From JAGWRA01 sp035534615 (GTDB taxonomy: Bacteria; Acidobacteriota; Vicinamibacteria; Vicinamibacterales; CAVVIG01), in the NCBI GenBank assembly GCA_035534615.1, contig DATLRO010000119.1, positions 1 through 45,961 of the forward strand: DNA of 45,961 nucleotides. Reading direction: 5' to 3'. The position numbers and the translations under genes were made by a program. Below, piece after piece: positions 41,224 to 45,961 of this stretch (the first letter of the stretch is position 1; each line of letters begins with the position of its first letter). Under the pieces are notes generated by a model that searched no databases, was not told the origin of the DNA, and was given only the letters and a program-made list of their open reading frames with translations.

Positions 41224-42021
41224 TCAGCCCATCACGCGGCCGGCCACGGCGGTGTCGAGGAAGAACCCGGTCACGGAGGCCCGCACGTGCGAGCCGGCGA
41301 GCGGGCTCACCTTGTTCACCTTGTGCATCAGGCCCCGCTTGATCACGATGAGGCGGTTGGGAATCGGCGCGATGAAGCGGCCCGCCGTACAGTCGGCCTG
41401 CGGATGGACCGGGGCCGGCACGGCCAGCGGATCGAAACGCCGGTTGCGCCAGTTGTCCGGCACGCGCGCCTTGACGGCGTCGTCGTAGATGAGGAACTCG
41501 CCTCCGAATTCGGCGTCCCACTCCGGATGGACGAAGAAGGAAAAGGCGCCCGTGTACAGCACCTCGTCCGCGTGCCACGACATCCCGACACCGGCCGGGT
41601 GCACGTACGGGGCGGCGGTGAAGGCGATCCAGTCGGCGCCGGGCCGGCCGACCCACGGCGTCAGCTCCTCCGCGGCGAGCCGCTTGAGCGGCGCCAGGAA
41701 GAGGTCCATGACCGTGCCGGACGGGTAGAACTTCGTGTCGCGTTCCTCGGCCCAGGTCCGGCCGATGGCCCGGATCTCGGGTGGCAGCTGCTCGTCGGGC
41801 AGCGCGAAGGCCGCGAACCCCGAGCCGGTCAGCGCGCCGCCCTCGTCCAGGCGCCACGCCCGTTTGTAGCCGCTCTGGAGCCGCTTGGGCATGTTCGCGC
41901 GGGTTTCGTGCACGAACTTGAAATCAATCGATCGGAAGTATTCGAAGAGCCGTTGCAGATCGTCCGGCGGCAGCACGTCGTCGAACACGGCACAGAAGGG
42001 ACTGTCGAAGGTGCGTTCCAT
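41224..42021 (-). CDS. 2OG-Fe(II) dioxygenase, prolyl-hydroxylase-like
   Basis: The 265-residue double-stranded beta-helix dioxygenase keeps its iron and 2-oxoglutarate residues: H150 and D152 in SWHADEV, H233 in LMHKVNKV and R247 in HVRASVTGFF. It would hydroxylate a protein or small molecule using O2 and 2-oxoglutarate. The layout (HPEWDAEFGGEFLIYDD and PIPNRLIVIKRG) resembles prolyl 4-hydroxylases, but the substrate is unknown. Cytoplasmic, no signal peptide. Start ATG 42021; the longer open frame upstream is the shadow of the divergent CPBP gene. Confidence 0.87.
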   Translation of the reverse strand: MERTFDSPFCAVFDDVLPPDDLQRLFEYFRSIDFKFVHETRANMPKRLQSGYKRAWRLDEGGALTGSGFAAFALPDEQLPPEIRAIGRTWAEERDTKFYPSGTVMDLFLAPLKRLAAEELTPWVGRPGADWIAFTAAPYVHPAGVGMSWHADEVLYTGAFSFFVHPEWDAEFGGEFLIYDDAVKARVPDNWRNRRFDPLAVPAPVHPQADCTAGRFIAPIPNRLIVIKRGLMHKVNKVSPLAGSHVRASVTGFFLDTAVAGRVMG

Positions 42022-42093
42022 AGCGAGCTTGTTTAGCCCGGCGCTCTCGGGCGTGTCAAGCCCGTTCGGACAGCCGGGCGCGGGAGTCGCGCC

Positions 42094-42819
42094 GTGATCG
42101 GCCATCTGCTCGGGGATTTGTGGATCGTGCTGGTGCTGGGCGGCGTCCCGCTGCAGTCGCTGGCCACCCGGCGGACACTCGAACTCTACCGGCCCGGCCG
42201 GCTCCAGATCTACGTCAGCACGCTGATTACGCTGGCTGTCCTGGCCCTGGTGACGTGGGGTGTCGACGCCACCACCGGCCGGCAGGGGCTCTCCGTGCTG
42301 TACGCGCCCCTGGCGCGCCCGCGGCTGCTCGCGTGGACGGCCGCGACCCTGGGTGCCTGCGTCCTGCTGTGGTTCGGGTTCCTGTACGTCCAGAAGCTCC
42401 GCCACCAGCCGGCCGACATGACCATGGTGTCGGTCCTGCCGCGGACGACCGTCGACCACATCGTCTTCGTCGGCGTGTCGCTCGTGGCGGGCGGCGTCGA
42501 GGAGTATGTGTATCGCGGGTTCAGCCTGGCGTTCCTCGCCACCTCGACCGGTTCCCGGACGCTGGCGGTGCTGCTGGTGACGGTCGGATTCGGGCTGGCT
42601 CATGTCTACCAGGGCCGGGCGGCGACGCTGAAAACGGCCGCGCTCGGCGCCGTCCTGGCGGTGCCGGTGCTCGTCACCGGCTCGCTCGTCCCGTCCATCC
42701 TGGCGCACGCCGCGCTCGACATCCTGCTGGGATACACCATGCGCCCGCTGCTGAGACGCTGGAACCTGCTGCAATACGGTGAGTGGACCGGCGGAGAAGA
42801 CGACGGCAAGGGCCTGTAG
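42094..42819 (+). CDS. CPBP-family membrane metalloprotease
   Basis: The 241-residue, roughly seven-helix membrane protein carries the CPBP (Rce1-like, formerly Abi) motifs: EExxxR in GGVEEYVYRGF, the FxxxH motif in GFGLAHVYQG, and HAALD in SILAHAALDILLGY, where Asp replaces the more common Asn. Such proteins are intramembrane proteases or immunity factors for bacteriocins. The target here is unknown, with no bacteriocin gene nearby. GTG 42094 is preceded by GGGAG seven bases upstream. It diverges from the dioxygenase gene. Confidence 0.87.
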   Translation: MIGHLLGDLWIVLVLGGVPLQSLATRRTLELYRPGRLQIYVSTLITLAVLALVTWGVDATTGRQGLSVLYAPLARPRLLAWTAATLGACVLLWFGFLYVQKLRHQPADMTMVSVLPRTTVDHIVFVGVSLVAGGVEEYVYRGFSLAFLATSTGSRTLAVLLVTVGFGLAHVYQGRAATLKTAALGAVLAVPVLVTGSLVPSILAHAALDILLGYTMRPLLRRWNLLQYGEWTGGEDDGKGL

Positions 42820-42894
42820 GGCAGGCCCGCCCGTGGCACGGCCGGCAGGCGAGGCGCGGGCCCCGGCGCATGCCGGAGCCCGCGGTGAAGTCGA

Positions 42895-43095
42895 TCAGGC
42901 CCTGGCGCTGACACGGGTCCCGATGGGCTGGCCGCTGCCGTTGAGCGACGGCCCCTGAGTGCCGCCCTTGGCGGCCGACGCGCTGGACTGATCGTCGGCG
43001 TCGCCGTCGTGGTCGGGAGCGCCCTTGACTTCGCGGCTTTCCGACGACGAGGAGGCGGTGGACTGGTGATTCGATGAGACGAGCGAAACATTCAT
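42895..43095 (-). CDS. Small acidic/serine-rich protein of unknown function
   Basis: The 66-residue product starts MNVSLVSSNHQSTASSSSES, has an acidic centre (DHDGDADDQSSAS) and ends in GSGQPIGTRVSARA. It has no membrane helix or signal peptide and looks mostly disordered. ATG 43095 has AAGGAG eight bases upstream, a clear start; a longer frame beyond it has none. Similar tiny proteins with a DGDADD core and a conserved C-terminal GQxxGxxxxxxA tail are familiar from many Gram-negative genomes but remain uncharacterised. It is monocistronic, between the CPBP gene (convergent) and the YtcJ-like gene (divergent). Confidence 0.65.
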   Translation of the reverse strand: MNVSLVSSNHQSTASSSSESREVKGAPDHDGDADDQSSASAAKGGTQGPSLNGSGQPIGTRVSARA

Positions 43096-43336
43096 GAACG
43101 GGACTCCTTGTTCGGCGCCTGGGCACCAGTACGAGAGCGTGTTTCTCACCAATCGGCGGATCGACACCCCGGCGTGAATGCGGCCCCCGGATCGGCTCTG
43201 AGCCCGGTCGCGACCGTCTGAGGGACTTGTCGAGCTGGCGCCCTTCCCGTATGCTCCCGCTGAATCCAGCTGGACGGGGCCCGGCCCCGCGCCCGGCACC
43301 GGCACCGTCCCCCCGAAGTCGCCAAGGAGTCGTCCG

Positions 43337-45106
43337 GTGAGATCACCTCACACGTTCAGCCTGGTCGCCCTTTCGCGTCTGGCCGTCGCCCTCGTGCTGC
43401 TCATCGCCGGTGGCGGCACGGCGTTCGCGCAGGTGCCCTCCTGGTACTGGCAGCGTGGCCCGGCCGACCTCGTCCTGCGCAACGGTCACGTCGTCACCGT
43501 CGATCCGGCCCGCCCGGAAGCGCAGGCGGTCGCGGTGTCGGCGGGGAAGATTCTCGCCGTCGGCAGCGACCGGGCGATCCAGCGCTACATCGGCCCGCGC
43601 ACCCGCGTCATCGATCTGAAGGGGCGGCTGCTGATCCCCGGCTTCATCGACGCGCACGCCCACTTCATGGGCATGGGCGAAGCGCTGAAGGAACTGGACC
43701 TCACGAAGGCGCACACCTGGGACGACATCGTCCGGATGGTGGCCGAGGCGGCGAAGCGGGCGAAGCCCGGGCAGTGGATTCAGGGGCGCGGCTGGCACCA
43801 GGCCAAGTGGGATCACCCGCCGCAGCCGAACGTCGACGGCCTGCCGTACAACGACAGCCTGAGCCGGGTGTCGCCCGACAACCCGGTCATCCTGACGCAC
43901 GCGAGCGGCCACGCGATCTTCGTCAACCAGAAGGCGATGGAACTGGCCGGCATCGGGCCGTCGACGCCGAATCCGCCCGGCGGGGAGATCGTCCGTGACG
44001 CCCGCGGGCGCGCGATCGGGATGTTGCGCGACCGGGCCGCGAACCTCGTGCGGCGCGTGCTCGATGCGCAGCTCGACACGCGGACGCCCGCCCAGATCGA
44101 GGCAGACGAGGAGCAGACCGTGCAGCTCGCGGCGCACGACATGCTGTCGAAGGGTGTGACGATGGCATCCGATGAGGGGGAGACGTTTCAGACGATCGAC
44201 TTTCTGAAGAGGCTAGTCGGCGAGGGCAAGGTGCCCGTGCGGCTGTGGGTGCTGGTGAGCGGGGAGTCGCCCGAGGCGCTCGCGGCGCGCCTGCCGGCGT
44301 ACTGGCTGGACGGCTACGGCGACGATCATCTGAGCGTGCGCGGGATCGGCGAAATCACGGCCGACGGCGCGCTGGGGACGCAGACCGCCTGGTTCCTGAA
44401 GCCGTACGATGACCTGCCGACGAGCACCGGGCTGAACGTCACGCCGATGGCGACCATCCACCGCATGGCGGAGATCGCCCTGCGGGACCGTTTCCAGGTG
44501 TCGGTGCATGCGATCGGGGACCGCGCCAATCACGACGTGCTGGACGTCTTCCAGCAGATCTTCCGGGAACATCCCGAGGCGCGCGACCTGCGGTGGCGGA
44601 TCGAGCATGCGCAGCACCTGGAGGCGAGCGACATTTCCCGCTTCGGCGCCATGCACGTCATCGCCTCGATGCAGTCGATTCACGCCTGCTCGGACGGTCC
44701 GTACGTGATCCAGCGGATCGGCGAGGCGCGCGCGGCGGAAGGGGCGTACGCCTGGCGCAAGCTGATGAACGCCGAGGCCATCATTGCGAACGGCACGGAC
44801 GCCCCGGTCGAGGACATCAACCCGATCCCGAACTTCGCGTGTGCCGTGACGCGCCGGATGAACAACGGCCGGGCGTTCTTCCCCCGGGAGGACATGACGC
44901 GGATGGAGGCGTTGCGGTCGTACACGATCAACGCCGCCTACACGCTGTTCCAGGAGGACCGGCTCGGCTCCATCACCCCCGGCAAGCTGGCGGATCTGGT
45001 CGTCCTCTCGAAGGACATCATGACCATGCCGGCCGGCGGGATTGCCACGGCCAGGGTCGATTACACGCTGGTGGGCGGGCGCGTCGAGTACGAACGGAAG
45101 CCGTGA
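43337..45106 (+). CDS. YtcJ-like amidohydrolase, exported
   Basis: The 589-residue protein of the amidohydrolase_3 (YtcJ/NfdA) branch has a Sec signal peptide cleaved near GTAFAQ. Metal ligands are visible: HxH in GFIDAHAHFMGMG, His in VSVHAIGDRAN and WRIEHAQHLE, and Asp in ANGTDAPVEDINP. The C-terminal GSITPGKLADLVVLSKD is characteristic. Relatives hydrolyse N-substituted formamides and other amides; the substrate here is unknown. GTG 43337 is preceded by AAGGAG eight bases upstream. This export-type paralogue differs from the cytoplasmic-type amidohydrolase at 17578-18876. Confidence 0.9.
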   Translation: MRSPHTFSLVALSRLAVALVLLIAGGGTAFAQVPSWYWQRGPADLVLRNGHVVTVDPARPEAQAVAVSAGKILAVGSDRAIQRYIGPRTRVIDLKGRLLIPGFIDAHAHFMGMGEALKELDLTKAHTWDDIVRMVAEAAKRAKPGQWIQGRGWHQAKWDHPPQPNVDGLPYNDSLSRVSPDNPVILTHASGHAIFVNQKAMELAGIGPSTPNPPGGEIVRDARGRAIGMLRDRAANLVRRVLDAQLDTRTPAQIEADEEQTVQLAAHDMLSKGVTMASDEGETFQTIDFLKRLVGEGKVPVRLWVLVSGESPEALAARLPAYWLDGYGDDHLSVRGIGEITADGALGTQTAWFLKPYDDLPTSTGLNVTPMATIHRMAEIALRDRFQVSVHAIGDRANHDVLDVFQQIFREHPEARDLRWRIEHAQHLEASDISRFGAMHVIASMQSIHACSDGPYVIQRIGEARAAEGAYAWRKLMNAEAIIANGTDAPVEDINPIPNFACAVTRRMNNGRAFFPREDMTRMEALRSYTINAAYTLFQEDRLGSITPGKLADLVVLSKDIMTMPAGGIATARVDYTLVGGRVEYERKP

Positions 45107-45178
45107 GTGGCGTTGCGCGTGGCCCTCTGGACGTTCGCCGGCTCGAACAGCCGGTGCAGCGACCGCTGCCAGTCTCCA

Positions 45179-45442
45179 TCACAGCCGCTTCAGCGCGATC
45201 AGGTCTCCCGCGATCAGCGCTTCTTTTTTTGCGCGCGTCCAGCGCTTCAGTTGGCGTTCTCGAGCGAGGGCGAGCGCCGGGGTTGGGAGTGCCTCCGAAT
45301 AGACCAGTCGTACAGGGCGTCGTCGAGCGGTGAATGCCGACGCCGTGCCCATATTGTGCCGAGCCAGCCTGGCCTCGAGATTCTCAGCCTGGCCGGTGTA
45401 GAGGGAGTTGTCGGCGCAGCGCAGGAGGTAGACGTAGGGCAT
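45179..45442 (-). CDS. GIY-YIG nuclease-domain protein (UPF0213-like)
   Basis: The 87-residue protein is a stand-alone GIY-YIG domain: YVYLLRCADNSLYTGQAENL then EARLARHNMGTASAFTARR and RPVRLVYSEALPTPALALARE. The catalytic Tyr pair, Arg and Glu are present. Similar small proteins (UPF0213, YhbQ-type) have weak or unknown nuclease activity and no defined role. Start ATG 45442 opens MPYVYLL; an upstream extension is not family-like. It is convergent with the YtcJ-like gene. Confidence 0.88.
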   Translation of the reverse strand: MPYVYLLRCADNSLYTGQAENLEARLARHNMGTASAFTARRRPVRLVYSEALPTPALALARERQLKRWTRAKKEALIAGDLIALKRL

Positions 45443-45529
45443 TGCCAGACGACGATGGCATCGTCGGCGGGCGGCAGGCAATGGGAAACAGATTGGGCGA
45501 GGTGCCCCTTCGACTCGCTGGGCTCGCTT

Positions 45530-45568
45530 CCTTCGACTGCGCTCAGGAAGCCCCGAGCGAAGTCGAGG
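45530..45568. repeat. REP-like imperfect inverted repeat
   Basis: CCTTCGACTGCGCTC and GAGCGAAGTCGAGG form imperfect arms around AGGAAGCCCC. A near copy of the left arm (CCTTCGACTCGCTGG) lies just upstream at about 45508, and a further dyad GACTCGG-C-CCGAGTC follows near 45585. The cluster sits in the non-coding stretch between the GIY-YIG gene and the tmRNA-like fragment. Confidence 0.45.
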
Positions 45569-45639
45569 AACTCAGGGAATTGGACTCGGCCCGAGTCGGT
45601 GGCCTGCCATGAGCGAGGGCGCGAAGCGCCCGAGTCGAA

Positions 45640-45663
45640 TGGTGGAGGCGGCGGGAGTCGAAC
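45640..45663 (-). other. Displaced tmRNA (or tRNA) 3' end, probable att site
   Basis: Read on the minus strand, 24 bases run GTTCGAC, TCCCGCC, GCCTCCACCA: a T-loop, the 3' half of a T-stem, acceptor and CCA, closely like tmRNA 3' ends. The matching 5' half of the T-stem and everything upstream is missing, replaced by unrelated AT-richer DNA to the right. Such orphan 3' ends are left when an element integrates into ssrA or a tRNA gene. tmRNA is favoured over tRNA by resemblance. Confidence 0.55.
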
Positions 45664-45961
45664 AGGCTTGGATGTGTTTTCCTAACTAATTGAGAGCGCG
45701 CCTCTTCTCAGTCAAGCCATTGATTTCTCGCCGCTTCTGCACAATTCGCGAGTGCTCCCCACTGCTCCTGCGGCCTTCCGCGTGCTCCTGGTTCTTGGAG
45801 GGATTGTGGAGGCGGAGATCACCTGGTCCCGCCGCCGGATCCAGAGAGGATTCCCGCTTCCGTTAAGCGCGTCCGCGGCCTGGCCGTCACCGGATCGTGA
45901 CATTCGGTTCAGGTCCCTTCTCTCGCGTGGCAGTAGTTATCAGTATCTGATATATTAGCCG
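45664..45961. other. AT-richer right-edge segment, possible start of an integrated element
   Basis: About 300 bases from the tmRNA-like scar to the window end, with more A/T than the rest, including TTTTCCTAACTAATTGAG and, at the edge, ATCTGATATATTAG. Short frames on both strands match nothing I recognise. If the scar is an attachment site, the element would extend rightward beyond the window. Confidence 0.35.

Noticed and set aside
45712..45903. 63-codon minus-strand frame near the right edge as an integrase or excisionase piece
   Set aside because: No catalytic or DNA-binding motif is visible and the composition is unremarkable.

Overview
This window is GC-rich, tightly packed chromosomal DNA from a Gram-negative-type bacterium: it encodes outer-membrane barrels, a lipoprotein and Tat/Sec-exported proteins. 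An MacB-FtsX-type permease of the expanded family common in Acidobacteriota, the amiC-gerM-rph-rdgB gene order, REP-like GC hairpins and frequent GTG starts suggest Acidobacteriota (perhaps Vicinamibacteria). That placement is inference. No transposase, phage gene or CRISPR array was seen.

Left part (1-13815). After a partial RcnB-like exported protein and a doubly broken ABC permease comes a mannose-glycan locus built around a divergent promoter near 7880-7983. Leftward run a FucP-type sugar/H+ symporter, a PfkB fructokinase, an AGE-family epimerase/isomerase and a GH47 alpha-mannosidase. Rightward run two GH92 alpha-mannosidases and a pirin. Together they make a plausible route: exported mannosidases release mannose, the symporter imports it, the AGE enzyme converts it to fructose, and the kinase gives fructose-6-phosphate.

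Middle (13841-26796). A four-gene zinc-uptake operon (histidine-rich protein, ZnuA, ZnuC, ZnuB) has a frameshifted ZnuA that also lacks a usual His ligand. Then come a universal stress protein, a prolidase-like amidohydrolase, a trehalose-phosphate synthase fused to a phosphatase domain with eroded motifs, a PLP desulfhydrase, an ICL/PEP-mutase family protein, a YncE-like propeller, IlvD, and a small winged-helix regulator with a clear inverted repeat at its start.

The most notable region (27059-35312). Leftward lie, in order, a monoheme cytochrome-porin fusion resembling Cyc2, a blue-copper-like protein, a small cytochrome c, a CuA subunit II and a heme-copper oxidase subunit I. The subunit I keeps its heme ligands, but two of three Cu_B histidines are replaced (Q264, N313). 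Rightward lies a second cytochrome-porin plus blue-copper pair. The parts list parallels the rus operon of Acidithiobacillus ferrooxidans (Cyc2, rusticyanin, Cyc1, Cox). It may be an outer-membrane electron conduit ending in an unusual, possibly NO-reducing or otherwise non-canonical, terminal reductase.

Right part (35468-45961). It holds tRNA-Pro(UGG), an M20 peptidase, the amiC-gerM-rph-rdgB operon, a prolyl-hydroxylase-like dioxygenase, a CPBP membrane protease, a tiny acidic protein, a YtcJ-like amidohydrolase and a GIY-YIG protein. It ends with a 24-nt fragment matching a tmRNA 3' end, probably the scar of an integrated element that starts at the right edge.
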